Translations under genes and position numbers: made by a program
Shown here: positions 15,667 to 23,802 of the stretch, piece by piece
How positions within the stretch are numbered: position 1 is the first letter of the stretch
Layout: every line of letters begins with the position of its first letter
NCBI GenBank assembly: GCA_944387755.1
Contig: CALXGC010000110.1
Span: 1-39,667, forward strand
Direction: 5' to 3'
Source: an uncultured Oscillospiraceae bacterium
GTDB lineage: Bacteria > Bacillota_A > Clostridia > Oscillospirales > Oscillospiraceae
Length of the DNA: 39,667 bases
Notes under the pieces: model-generated
Told to the model about the DNA's origin: nothing
The model's input: the letters and a program-made list of their open reading frames with translations, nothing else
The model's database searches: none

Positions 15667-16637
15667 CGGCCCAGCACTTCTTCACAGTGGTGCTTCCGGC
15701 GGCGGCGCTGGACTGGCTGCTGGGGGACCCGCCCCGGCTGCCCCACCCCGTGCGGTGGATGGGCCGGTGTATCGCCGGCCTGGAGCCGGCGCTCCGCTCC
15801 ATATTTCCCAAAACCCCGGCGGGGGAGCGGGCGGCGGGGATATGCCTGGTGCTTCTCATGCTTCTGCTCTCCGCCGGGGGGAGCGCCCTGCTGCTGGCCG
15901 CCTGCCGGGCGGTTTCCCCCTGGCTGGCCTGGGCCGCGTCGGTGTGGTTTTCTTACCAGCTCCTGTCCGCGCGGGACCTGCAAATTGAGAGCATGGCGGT
16001 GTACGCCCCTCTGAAGGCGGGGGACCTGCCCCTGGCCCGGACCATGGTGGGCCGGATTGTGGGCCGGGACACGGCGGCCCTGGACGGAGGCGGCGTCGCC
16101 CGCGCGGCGGTGAAGACGGTGGCGGAGAACACAGGCGACGGCGTCGTCGCCGCCCTGCTCTTCCTCTCCCTGGGGGGCCTGCCTCTGGGGATGGCCTTCA
16201 AAGCGGTCAGCACCCTGGACTCCATGGTGGGCTACCGCACGGAGCGGTACCAATATTTCGGCTGGGCCGCCGCCCGGCTGGACGACGTGCTGAATTTTCT
16301 CCCCGCCCGGCTGTCCGGCGGGCTGATGTGCCTGGGGGCGGCGCTGCTCCCAGGCTTTTCCGGGCGGAACGCCCTAAAAATCTTTCTCCGGGACCGGCGG
16401 AAGCACCCCTCGCCCAATTCCGCCCACGGAGAGGCCGCCTGCGCCGGGGCGCTGAACCTCCAGCTGGCGGGGGACGCCTTCTACTTTGGAAAATTGGTCC
16501 GGAAGCCCGCCCTGGGGGACCCCATCCGCCCGGCGGAGCCGGAGGACATCCCCAGGGCCTGCCGCCTGATGTACGCCGCGGAGCTGCTCGCTCTGCTGCT
16601 GCTGGCGGCGGTCTTTGGGACGGCGCTTTTACTTTAA
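15663..16637 (+). CDS. cbiB: Adenosylcobinamide-phosphate synthase (CbiB/CobD type)
   Basis: A 324-residue inner-membrane protein that attaches aminopropanol (phosphate) to adenosylcobyric acid. Family blocks are visible: 'DWLLGDPPRLPHPVRWMG' near the N-terminus, 'ARTMVGRIVGRD', 'AVKTVAENTGDGVVAAL', 'STLDSMVGYRTERYQYFG' and 'PNSAHGEAACAGAL'. Length and hydrophobic profile are normal. The ATG overlaps the cobC stop, and cobD follows 13 bases later behind AAAAGGAGGAA. Confidence 0.95.
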   Translation: MTAQHFFTVVLPAAALDWLLGDPPRLPHPVRWMGRCIAGLEPALRSIFPKTPAGERAAGICLVLLMLLLSAGGSALLLAACRAVSPWLAWAASVWFSYQLLSARDLQIESMAVYAPLKAGDLPLARTMVGRIVGRDTAALDGGGVARAAVKTVAENTGDGVVAALLFLSLGGLPLGMAFKAVSTLDSMVGYRTERYQYFGWAAARLDDVLNFLPARLSGGLMCLGAALLPGFSGRNALKIFLRDRRKHPSPNSAHGEAACAGALNLQLAGDAFYFGKLVRKPALGDPIRPAEPEDIPRACRLMYAAELLALLLLAAVFGTALLL

Positions 16638-16650
16638 AAGGAGGAACACT

Positions 16651-17697
16651 ATGGAGCAATACGACCACGGGGGGGACGTGTACGGCTCAGACCGGCCTGT
16701 ACTGGACTTCTCCATCAGCCTCAATCCCAACGGCCCCCCCAGAAAGGTCCTGGAGGCGGCCAGAGAGGCCGTTCTGGACTGGGACCGCTATCCGGACCCC
16801 CAGTGCCGGGGGCTGAAGCGGGCCGCCGCCCGCCGGTACGGCGTGCCGGAGGAGGCGCTGCTCTTCGGGAGCGGGGCCTCCGACCTCATTGACCGCTTTT
16901 TACATGCCCTGCGCCCGTGTAAAGCAATCTTACTTGCCCCCACTTTCTCAGAGTACCGCCGGGTGCTGGAGAACCTGGGGTGCCAGGTCCAGGAGCACCG
17001 GCTTGTGCGGGAGAAGGGGTTTGCGGCCACCGACGGGCTGCTGGACGCCATCCGGCCCGGAGTGGAGCTGGTGTTTCTCTGCGACCCCAACAACCCCACC
17101 GGGCGGCGGATGGACCAGGGGCTGCTCCGGGAGGTCCTGGACCGGTGCCGCGCCGCCGGGGCCGTGCTGGCGGTGGACCAGTGCTTTTTGGAGCTGTCCG
17201 CCGAACATCCCGACGCCCTGGTGCGGGAGACCGGGCGGGACGGCCTTGTGCTGTTCCGCGCCCTCACCAAGAGCTACGCCCTGGCGGGGCTGCGCCTGGG
17301 CTTCTGCCTGTGCGGAGACCGGGGGCTGCTGGAGGCGATGGAGCGGCTGGGCCCGCCCTGGCCCGTGTCCGTCCCCGCCCAGGCGGCGGGGGAGACCGCC
17401 CTGACCGAGTTCCCCGACTGGCCCCGGCGCTGCCTCCCCCTTCTCTCCAAAGAGCGGGAGCGCCTCACCTGGGAGCTGGGCCGCCTGGGCCTCTGGGTGT
17501 GCCGCAGCGACGCCAACTTTTTGCTGTTCCAGGGCCCGGAAACCCTGGGTACCCGGCTGCTGGAGGAGAAGGGCGTCCTGCTGCGGGACTGCGGCAACTA
17601 CCGGGGCCTGTCCGGCTCCGGCTGGTACCGAATCGGCCTGCGGCGGGAGGAGGATAACTCCCGCCTGCTTCAGGCGCTGGGGGAGCTTTTGATATAA
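16651..17697 (+). CDS. cobD: L-threonine-O-3-phosphate decarboxylase
   Basis: A 348-residue PLP fold-type I enzyme that makes (R)-1-amino-2-propanol phosphate for the CbiB step. The visible order is the N-terminal 'LDFSISLNPNGPP' typical of CobD, 'DWDRYPDPQCRGL', 'DPNNPTG', the PLP-pyridine Asp in 'AVDQCFLEL', and the Schiff-base lysine K207 in 'ALTKSYALAGLRLG'. The ATG at 16651 follows GGAGGAA; an in-frame upstream start would lie within cbiB. The kinase PduX that supplies threonine phosphate is not in the window. Repeat block R3 separates it from cobQ. Confidence 0.95.
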   Translation: MEQYDHGGDVYGSDRPVLDFSISLNPNGPPRKVLEAAREAVLDWDRYPDPQCRGLKRAAARRYGVPEEALLFGSGASDLIDRFLHALRPCKAILLAPTFSEYRRVLENLGCQVQEHRLVREKGFAATDGLLDAIRPGVELVFLCDPNNPTGRRMDQGLLREVLDRCRAAGAVLAVDQCFLELSAEHPDALVRETGRDGLVLFRALTKSYALAGLRLGFCLCGDRGLLEAMERLGPPWPVSVPAQAAGETALTEFPDWPRRCLPLLSKERERLTWELGRLGLWVCRSDANFLLFQGPETLGTRLLEEKGVLLRDCGNYRGLSGSGWYRIGLRREEDNSRLLQALGELLI

Positions 17698-17840
17698 TCA
17701 TTTTACCCCTTCCGCCTCAATGGCGGGCGCACAATGTGCGCCCCTGCAAGGACAGGCGCGCCGGGTCGTCGCGCCCTACACACACGTCCGTTGTTTGCGT
17801 AGGGGCGGCCCTTGCGGCCGCCCGCGGACCAACCGCCGTC
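17698..17840. repeat. Repeat block R3 between cobD and cobQ
   Basis: TTTTACCCCTTCCGCCTC at about 17701, the palindrome GGGCGCACAATGTGCGCCC near 17724, the GCGCGCCGGGTCGTCGCGCCC module near 17757, and GTAGGGGCGGCCC..GCGGCCGCCCGCGG near 17800-17826. Part of the cobQ leader. Confidence 0.8.
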
Positions 17841-17877
17841 CACGTCAACCAATGAAAATCGGAAAGGAGCGCGTTCC

Positions 17878-19326
17878 ATGCCGGCCAAATCCATTATGAT
17901 ACAGGGTACCATGTCCAACGCGGGCAAGAGCGTGCTGGCGGCGGGCCTGTGCCGGATTTTCCGGCAGGACGGCCTGTCTGTGGCCCCGTTTAAGAGCCAG
18001 AACATGGCGCTGAACAGCTTCATCACCAGAGAGGGGCTTGAGATGGGCCGCGCCCAGGTCATGCAGGCGGAGGCCGCGGGGACGGAGCCCTCTGTGCGGA
18101 TGAACCCCATTCTGCTCAAGCCCAACAGCGACACGGGCAGTCAGGTCATCGTCAACGGCGAGGTGCTGGGAAACATGGGGGCGGCGGACTATTTCCGGTA
18201 CAAAAAGCGGCTGGTTCCCCAGATTATGGAGGCCTATCAGTCCCTGGCGGCGGAGTACGACGTCATTGTTCTGGAGGGGGCGGGCAGTCCGGCGGAGATC
18301 AATCTGAAGGCGGACGACATTGTGAACATGGGGATGGCCAGGCTGGCCAAGGCCCCGGTGCTGCTGGCGGGGGACATTGACCGGGGCGGGGTGTTCGCCG
18401 CGCTGTACGGGACCGTCGCCCTGCTGGAGACGGAGGAGCGGGCCCTGGTCCGGGGGACCGTCATCAACAAATTCCGGGGGGACGCGGAGATTTTACGGCC
18501 CGGCCTGTCCCAGCTGGAGGCCCTCACCGGGGTACCGGTGCTGGGGGTGGTCGCCTGGCTGGACCTGGACCTGGACGAGGAGGACAGCTTAACCGCCCGC
18601 TTCTCTGTCCGGCGGGCGGGAAAGCCCCTGGACGCCGCCGTCATCCGCCTGCCCCGTATCTCCAACTTCACCGACTTCGCCCCCCTGGAACGCCACCCGG
18701 CGGTGGGGGTGCGGTATATTGCGCGGCCGGAGGAGCTGGGCCGGCCCGATTTGATTCTTCTCCCCGGCACCAAGAGCACCATGGCCGACCTGCGCTGGCT
18801 GCGCCAGATCGGCCTGGAGGCTGCCGTTCAGAAGCTGGCCGCCGCCGGGACGCCGGTGATTGGAATCTGCGGCGGCTATCAAATGCTGGGGCAGCGGCTG
18901 GAGGACCCGGAGGGCGCGGAGGGGGGCGGACAGATGGCCGGCATGGGCCTGCTGGACGTGTCCACCGTGTTCCGGCGGGAGAAGACCCGCGCCCGGACGG
19001 CGGGCTGCCTGCCCGTCTGGAGCGGCTTCTATCAGAGCCTGTCCGGCGCGCCCTTTGAGGGATATGAGATTCACATGGGGGCCGGCGGCGGACTGTTCTC
19101 CGTCCGGGACCGGGTGCTGGGGACCTATCTCCACGGCCTGCTGGACTCCGCCCCCCTGCTCCAGGGGCTGGTCTCCCTGCTGCTGCGGGAGAAGGGGCTG
19201 GAGGACTGCCAGCCGGCGGAGGACCTGCACAGCTATAAAGAGCGGCAGTACGACAAGCTGGCCGCCGCCCTGCGGGCGAGCCTGGATATGCCCGCCGTCT
19301 ACCGGATTTTGGAACAGGGCGTGTGA
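17878..19326 (+). CDS. cobQ: Cobyric acid synthase
   Basis: A 482-residue glutamine-dependent amidase that converts adenosylcobyrinate a,c-diamide to adenosylcobyric acid (b, d, e and g amides). The N-terminal P-loop-like '[20 protein letters not shown]' is followed by '[10 protein letters not shown]' and '[13 protein letters not shown]'; '[16 protein letters not shown]' and '[14 protein letters not shown]' are family blocks. The amidotransferase Cys is in '[11 protein letters not shown]', with His residues in 'GYEIHMG' and 'GTYLHGLLD'. The ATG follows GGAAAGGAGC. Also called cbiP. It is the last cobalamin gene in the cluster; the Sel1 gene starts 36 bases later. Confidence 0.97.
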   Translation: MPAKSIMIQGTMSNAGKSVLAAGLCRIFRQDGLSVAPFKSQNMALNSFITREGLEMGRAQVMQAEAAGTEPSVRMNPILLKPNSDTGSQVIVNGEVLGNMGAADYFRYKKRLVPQIMEAYQSLAAEYDVIVLEGAGSPAEINLKADDIVNMGMARLAKAPVLLAGDIDRGGVFAALYGTVALLETEERALVRGTVINKFRGDAEILRPGLSQLEALTGVPVLGVVAWLDLDLDEEDSLTARFSVRRAGKPLDAAVIRLPRISNFTDFAPLERHPAVGVRYIARPEELGRPDLILLPGTKSTMADLRWLRQIGLEAAVQKLAAAGTPVIGICGGYQMLGQRLEDPEGAEGGGQMAGMGLLDVSTVFRREKTRARTAGCLPVWSGFYQSLSGAPFEGYEIHMGAGGGLFSVRDRVLGTYLHGLLDSAPLLQGLVSLLLREKGLEDCQPAEDLHSYKERQYDKLAAALRASLDMPAVYRILEQGV

Positions 19327-19362
19327 CGGAGCGCCGCATACGGGAAGAGAGGAGAGAAGCCG

Positions 19363-21159
19363 GTGATCTACCACTGTGTCGAAAAGCAATGCCTCTTTTG
19401 GGGAGAGGGGGAGACCCTTCCGGAGAAATGCCCCAAATGCGGCGGGGCCCTGGTTCAGGCGGAGGAGAAAGAGCTCTCCGGCCACAACTGGGCCGCCCTG
19501 GGAGCGTTCTGGGTGGAGCAGGACGGCCACGAAAAGCGGGCCCTGGAGTGCTTCCGCCGGGCCGCCGCCCTGGGCAGCAGCTGGGGAGTGTGCAATATGG
19601 GCGTGTGCCTGGAGCAGGGAATCGGCGTGGAGGCCGACCCCCGGCAGGCCTTCTGGCTCTATCAGCAGGCGGCGGAGATGGGCAGTCTGTCCGCCCTGTG
19701 CAATCTGGGGGTGTGCTATGAGGACGGCGTGGGGACCCCGGCCGACCCCCGGCGGGCCGTGGAGCTCTACCGCAGGGCGGCGGAGTTCGGCTCCACGCGG
19801 GCCCAGCGGCTGCTGGCCCGGTGCTGCGAGGCGGGGACCGGCATGGAGCGGGACCTGGAACAGGGCTTTCATTGGCTGCGCATGGCCGCCCTCCAGGGGG
19901 ACCCGGCGAGCCAGACCATTCTGGGCAAGCACTATGAGTTCGGCCTTGGCACGGAGCAGGACCCGGAGCTGGCCGTCTCCTGGTACCGGCGGGCCGCGGA
20001 GAGCGGCGACCCGGAGGGGCAGTGCTGCCTGGGCTGGCTGCTGGAGCACGGCAAGTGGGTGGATAAGGACCCGGAGGCGGCGGCCAAGCTCTATCTGGAG
20101 TCCGCCAAACAGGGACACAGCCGGGGCATTATCCTGATAGCCGAGTGCCTGCTCCACGGAACCGGCGTGCCGGTGGACCCGGCCCTGGCCGTGCGGTGCT
20201 ATGAGCGGGGCGCGGAGAACGGAAGCCCGGATGTGATGTGCTGCCTGGGCCTATGCTATGAGCAGGGGCAGGGTGTGGAGCAGAACTGGGAAACAGCTGT
20301 CCACTGGTATCGCAGGGCGGCGGAGGGGGGCAGCGGACAGGCCATGGGCAACCTGGCCTGGTGCTATGAGAACGGAAAGGGCGTGGAGCCCAGCCAGAAG
20401 GAGGCCGCCCGCTGGTACCGGCGGGGGGCGGAGGCCGGAGACGTGCGCGCCATGGTCTGCTGCGCGTACTGCTGCGAGTGCGGGGAGGGGGCGGCTACGG
20501 ACCTGGAACAGGCGCTGCTCTGGTACCGCCGGGCGGCGGAGCGGGGCTATCCGGAGGCCATGTACCACATGGGCCTCTGCTATGAAAACGGCGTCGGGAC
20601 GCAGCGGGACCCGGCCCAGGCCGCCGGTTGGTACCGGAAGGGCGCGGAGGCCGGAAACCGCCGGTGTATGTGCTGCTACGGTCTGAAGCTTCTGGAGGGC
20701 GGCGGCGTCAAACAGAATCAGCGGCAGGGGGTGAGCTGGCTCCGGAAGGCCGCGAAGGAGGGCGACGCCCACGCCATGTACGCCCTGGGCTGGTGCTGTA
20801 TGGACGGCAGGGGCGTGAAGGCAGACGAGGGAAAGGCGGCGGAGTGGTTCCGAAAAGCCGCCGGACTGGGCGACCCCCACGCCATGTGCTGCCTGGGCTG
20901 GTGCTATGAGCGGGGCTGCGGCGTCCCCCAGAGCTGGGAAGAGGCCGCGCAGTGGTACCGGAAGGCCGCCGGCGGGGGAGACTGCCAGGCTATGGGCAAT
21001 CTGGCCTGGTGCTATGAGCACGGCGAGGGCGTCCCGCTGGACAAAAAAGAGGCCGCTGAATGGTACCGGAAAGGGGCCGAGGCCGGGGACGAGCGCTCTC
21101 AGAAGTGCTGGAAGCGGATTCAGACCGCGCACAAAAGGCGGAAAAAAACGGGAGAGTAA
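19363..21159 (+). CDS. Sel1-repeat protein with N-terminal zinc ribbon
   Basis: A 598-residue protein. Residues 1-30 form a likely zinc ribbon (C5, C10, C23, C26 with a CPKC knuckle). After a partial repeat (about 42-72) come 14 consecutive 36-residue Sel1 repeats (73-576), each close to 'AM..LG.CYE.G.GV..D...A..WYRKAAE.GD', then a basic tail (ERSQKCWKR..KRRKKTGE). Repeats 8 and 14 are nearly identical around 'QAMGNLAWCYE', suggesting recent internal duplication. Cysteine content is unusually high. There is no signal peptide, so it is probably a cytoplasmic scaffold. Sel1 arrays bind proteins and appear in signalling and assembly. The GTG start is preceded by GGAGAG. It is close behind cobQ and could be co-transcribed; nothing ties it to B12. 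Function unknown. Confidence 0.9.
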   Translation: MIYHCVEKQCLFWGEGETLPEKCPKCGGALVQAEEKELSGHNWAALGAFWVEQDGHEKRALECFRRAAALGSSWGVCNMGVCLEQGIGVEADPRQAFWLYQQAAEMGSLSALCNLGVCYEDGVGTPADPRRAVELYRRAAEFGSTRAQRLLARCCEAGTGMERDLEQGFHWLRMAALQGDPASQTILGKHYEFGLGTEQDPELAVSWYRRAAESGDPEGQCCLGWLLEHGKWVDKDPEAAAKLYLESAKQGHSRGIILIAECLLHGTGVPVDPALAVRCYERGAENGSPDVMCCLGLCYEQGQGVEQNWETAVHWYRRAAEGGSGQAMGNLAWCYENGKGVEPSQKEAARWYRRGAEAGDVRAMVCCAYCCECGEGAATDLEQALLWYRRAAERGYPEAMYHMGLCYENGVGTQRDPAQAAGWYRKGAEAGNRRCMCCYGLKLLEGGGVKQNQRQGVSWLRKAAKEGDAHAMYALGWCCMDGRGVKADEGKAAEWFRKAAGLGDPHAMCCLGWCYERGCGVPQSWEEAAQWYRKAAGGGDCQAMGNLAWCYEHGEGVPLDKKEAAEWYRKGAEAGDERSQKCWKRIQTAHKRRKKTGE

Positions 21160-21166
21160 ACGAATA

Positions 21167-21195
21167 TTGACAAAAAAGAGAGGCCGTGCTATCCT
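21167..21195 (+). promoter_or_regulatory. Strong sigma-A promoter for the small membrane gene
   Basis: Consensus -35 TTGACA (21167-21172), 17-bp spacer, -10 TATCCT (21190-21195), starting eight bases after the Sel1 gene stop. Confidence 0.85.
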
Positions 21196-21233
21196 GTAGA
21201 GGACGAAGGCTTTGCCGCGAAATGAGGTGTGCC

Positions 21234-21635
21234 ATGAAAAACAAGATATTTGATATTTTGTTCTTCTTCTATACCTTGCTTCTGTTGTCCACCGCCGTCT
21301 TTTACTGCATTGCAAACTTTGGAAAGGGTCTTCCGAGGCTTTACGGTTTTGTCATGCTCCTTCTGTGTATCGGGCACTGCTTCAGCCGGTTTCAATTGTG
21401 GCGTATGCCGCTGGCTGTGCCCCCCTCCGTCCTTCCGCAGCTTCCGGCCCTGTTTCTCTATCTCAACTCCGGAGGCGTCAGATTTGACTGGGGGCTGGAC
21501 GGGGGCTACTACCGCATCTCCTGGGCGCAGGGCGTGGCGGTTCACGGCGTGCTGCTCCTGGCCGGGCTGCTGCTGATGTACTGCGGTTTCCGGTTTTTAC
21601 TCAGCCAAGAGGACGAAAACGGACCTCCAGCATAG
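21234..21635 (+). CDS. Small membrane protein of unknown function
   Basis: A 133-residue protein with about four hydrophobic segments: residues 6-26 ('IFDILFFFYTLLLLSTAVFY'), about 36-47 ('LYGFVMLLLCIG'), a weaker one near 66-76, and 102-121 ('GVAVHGVLLLAGLLLMYCGF'). No family is recognised. The ATG at 21234 follows GAGGTG; an in-frame TTG/ATG further upstream lies within the leader. It has its own consensus promoter and a terminator overlapping its stop, so it is an independent single-gene unit. Its codons are more A+T-rich than those of its neighbours. Confidence 0.72.
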   Translation: MKNKIFDILFFFYTLLLLSTAVFYCIANFGKGLPRLYGFVMLLLCIGHCFSRFQLWRMPLAVPPSVLPQLPALFLYLNSGGVRFDWGLDGGYYRISWAQGVAVHGVLLLAGLLLMYCGFRFLLSQEDENGPPA

Positions 21636-21652
21636 ACTGGGGGTCCGTTTTT
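21616..21652 (+). terminator. Intrinsic terminator overlapping the end of the small membrane gene
   Basis: An 11-bp stem (CGGACCTCCAG at 21620-21630 with CTGGGGGTCCG at 21637-21647, one G-T pair), 6-nt loop, then TTTTT. The A run before the left arm makes it potentially bidirectional. Confidence 0.88.
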
Positions 21653-21705
21653 GCCTTCTTCTTTGAGAGAGACGCCGGACGCCGCCTTCCCCCGCAAGGG
21701 GAGAG

Positions 21706-22032
21706 GCTGTAGGGACGCACATTGTGCGCCCGCCGCCGGGAGCGTTCCCCCCAAAAAAGCCTTCCCCCCGCAGGGGGGAAGGTGGCACGGCCGAAGGCCG
21801 TGACGGATGAGGGGGCAAACGTATGTGTAGGGCGCAACGACCCGGCGCGCCTGCTATTTCGGAATCCCCCCGCCGCCTTCGGCGGCACCCCCCTTTCACA
21901 AGGGGGGCAGACGGCGGTCGGTCCGCGGGCGGCCACAGGCCGCCCCTACGGCAACGGACGTTGTGCGCTCCAAAGCCTCCCCCTTCGGGGGAGGTGCCGA
22001 GCGAAGCGAGGCGGAAGGGGTAAAAACAATGG
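21706..22032. repeat. Repeat block R4 upstream of radA
   Basis: About 330 bases made of: GACGCACATTGTGCGCCCGCC (21714-), the CCTTCCCCCCGCAGGGGGGAAGG hairpin with a GGCCGAAGGCCGTGACGGATGAGGGGG tail (21760-21812), the GTAGGGCGCAACGACCCGGCGCGCC module (21826-), a CCCCCTTTCACAAGGGGGG hairpin (21889-), the GGGCGGCCACAGGCCGCCCCTAC module (21927-), and the AAGCCTCCCCCTTCGGGGGAGG hairpin with CGAGCGAAGCGAGGCGGAAGGGGTAAAAA (21972-22026). Confidence 0.82.
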
Positions 22033-22076
22033 GGGAGACGCCGGGCGCGAAGCGGAAGGGACAGGCGTGGGGTTTC

Positions 22077-22105
22077 TTTACTTTTCTCATGCGGACTGGT
22101 ACAAT
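22077..22105 (+). promoter_or_regulatory. Probable sigma-A promoter of radA
   Basis: -35 TTTACT (22077-22082), 17-bp spacer, -10 TACAAT (22100-22105), 35 bases before the radA ATG. Confidence 0.6.
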
Positions 22106-22140
22106 AGAGGGACAATACATCCGCAAGCGAGGAGAGTTCT

Positions 22141-23511
22141 ATGAAAGCGAAAACCGTATTTTTCTGTACGGAGTGTGGAAATGAGACGCCCAAGTGGCAG
22201 GGGCAGTGTCCCGCCTGCGGGGCCTGGAACACCATGGTGGAGCGCCCGGCGGAGAAAGCGCCCAAGAAATCCCCGGCGGCAGGGCGGGGGAGCGCGCTGG
22301 GCGTGGCGGTCAATCGGCCGAAGACCATGGCGGAGGTGGAGACCACCGACGAGCTGCGTTTTCCCACCGGGATGGGGGAGCTTGACCGGGTGCTGGGCGG
22401 GGGAGCCGTGCGGGGCTCTCTGGTGCTGGTGGGCGGCGCGCCGGGAATCGGAAAGTCCACGCTGATGCTGCAAATCTGCGACCACCTGTGCCGGACGGCC
22501 AAGGTGCTCTACGTCTCCGGGGAGGAGTCCGAACGGCAGATTAAGCTCCGGGCGGAGCGCCTGAACGTGAAAGGGGAGGGGCTGAGCCTCCTGTCCGAGA
22601 CCAATTTGGAGAACGTCATCGACGCCGTCCACACCGCCGCCCCCGACGTGCTCATTGTGGACTCCATCCAGACGCTGTACCACGGGGACATCACCGCCGC
22701 CCCCGGCAGCGTCAGCCAGGTGAAGGAGTGTACCATGGCCCTTATGCAGCTTGCGAAAGGGGAGGGGCTGACCATCTTTGTCATTGGACATGTGAACAAA
22801 GAGGGCTCCATCGCCGGACCCAAGGTGCTGGAACACATGGTGGACTGCGTGCTCTACTTTGAAGGGGAGCGCCACATGGCCTATCGGATTCTCCGGGCGG
22901 CCAAGAACCGCTTCGGCGCCACCAATGAGATCGGCGTGTTCGAGATGGAGGACGCCGGCCTGGCGGAGGTGCCCAACCCCTCGGAGGCCATGCTGGCCGG
23001 CCGGCCGGAGAACGCCCCCGGTACCTGCGTCACCTGCGTCATGGAGGGCGTGCGGCCAGTGCTGGCGGAAATTCAGGCCCTGGTGGTGCCCAGCGCCTTC
23101 GGCAATCCCAGAAGAATGAGCAACGGCTTCGACTATAACCGGGGGGTTTTGCTGCTGGCGGTGCTGGAGAAGCGGGGCGGGCTGCTGCTTGGAAACTGCG
23201 ACGCCTATTTAAACGTCATCGGCGGCCTGTCCCTGGACGAGCCCGCCGCCGATCTGGCCGCCGTGCTGGCCCTGGCCTCCAGCTTCCGGGACCGGCCCGT
23301 GCCCGCCGACCTCACCGCCATCGGAGAGGTTGGCCTCACCGGCGAGCTGCGCTCCGTCAGCGCCCTGGGCCAGCGCCTGTCCGAAGTGCGGCGGCTGGGC
23401 TTTACAAAATGCCTGATTCCAAAACGTACACAGGGAAAGCTCCAGGTCCCGGAGGGTCTGACGCTTATCCGGGTCGGCAACATTCGTGAGGCCCTGGCCG
23501 CCCTGCTTTGA
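22141..23511 (+). CDS. radA: DNA repair protein RadA (Sms)
   Basis: A 456-residue RecA-like branch-migration helicase, normal length. An N-terminal zinc finger (C9, C12, C23, C26: CTEC..CPAC) is followed by the Walker A 'GGAPGIGKST' at residues 98-107, the Walker B region 'VLIVDSIQTLY', the RadA-specific 'KNRFG' motif (about residue 257) and a C-terminal Lon-like domain ('GGLSLDEPAADLAAVLALAS' and 'GEVGLTGELRSV'). The ATG follows GCGAGGAGAG. It is the last gene before the Xer region; no disA follows it, unlike in many Firmicutes. Confidence 0.97.
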   Translation: MKAKTVFFCTECGNETPKWQGQCPACGAWNTMVERPAEKAPKKSPAAGRGSALGVAVNRPKTMAEVETTDELRFPTGMGELDRVLGGGAVRGSLVLVGGAPGIGKSTLMLQICDHLCRTAKVLYVSGEESERQIKLRAERLNVKGEGLSLLSETNLENVIDAVHTAAPDVLIVDSIQTLYHGDITAAPGSVSQVKECTMALMQLAKGEGLTIFVIGHVNKEGSIAGPKVLEHMVDCVLYFEGERHMAYRILRAAKNRFGATNEIGVFEMEDAGLAEVPNPSEAMLAGRPENAPGTCVTCVMEGVRPVLAEIQALVVPSAFGNPRRMSNGFDYNRGVLLLAVLEKRGGLLLGNCDAYLNVIGGLSLDEPAADLAAVLALASSFRDRPVPADLTAIGEVGLTGELRSVSALGQRLSEVRRLGFTKCLIPKRTQGKLQVPEGLTLIRVGNIREALAALL

Positions 23512-23802
23512 CGCCGGTATAACGGGAAAACACTGTGATTTAATGAAGAATATGGGGCGCGCGGCGCCCGCTGTCCTTGCAGAGACGCGGACGCGCCGCA
23601 ACCCCTGATATAAAAACAAATTGTATATACAGAAAACAGACATGACAAAACAACAGGGAAGGAGAAGAGCCGTCCAGAAAATCCCCCCGCGCTTAGGTCA
23701 ACAAAATAAAAATTTTGTTGACCTGAGAGGAGGCAAAACTGCCTCCCTCCGGGGCTCCGGCGGGTTTTGGTCCCCGCCGTCTGGACAGCGTTTCAGGCAG
23801 CC
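23512..23802. other. Structured non-coding region between radA and the Xer gene
   Basis: A gap of 291 bases without a gene. It holds a G+C-rich hairpin after radA (GCGGCG near 23562 pairing with CGCCGC near 23594), an A+T-rich stretch (23601-23660), and from 23672 a set of nested inverted repeats: GTCCAGA (23672-23678) with TCTGGAC (23780-23786) enclosing the 28-bp palindrome, a GGAGGC/GCCTCC hairpin (about 23729-23746) and a CGGCGGG/CCCGCCG hairpin (about 23758-23779). No T run follows, so it is not a simple terminator. Confidence 0.6.
23696..23723. other. 28-bp perfect palindrome with dif-like 11-6-11 geometry
   Basis: Left arm GGTCAACAAAA (23696-23706), centre TAAAAA (23707-23712), right arm TTTTGTTGACC (23713-23723). 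The arms are perfect inverted copies, and the symmetry extends one base further out and one base into the centre on each side (a 13-bp inverted repeat with a 4-base spacer). 11-6-11 is the layout of Xer core sites. The right arm matches the E. coli dif XerD arm TTATGTTAAAT at 7 of 11 positions. It lies 79 bases upstream of the Xer gene. Alternatives are a recombinase autoregulatory operator or an RNA hairpin. Confidence 0.5.
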
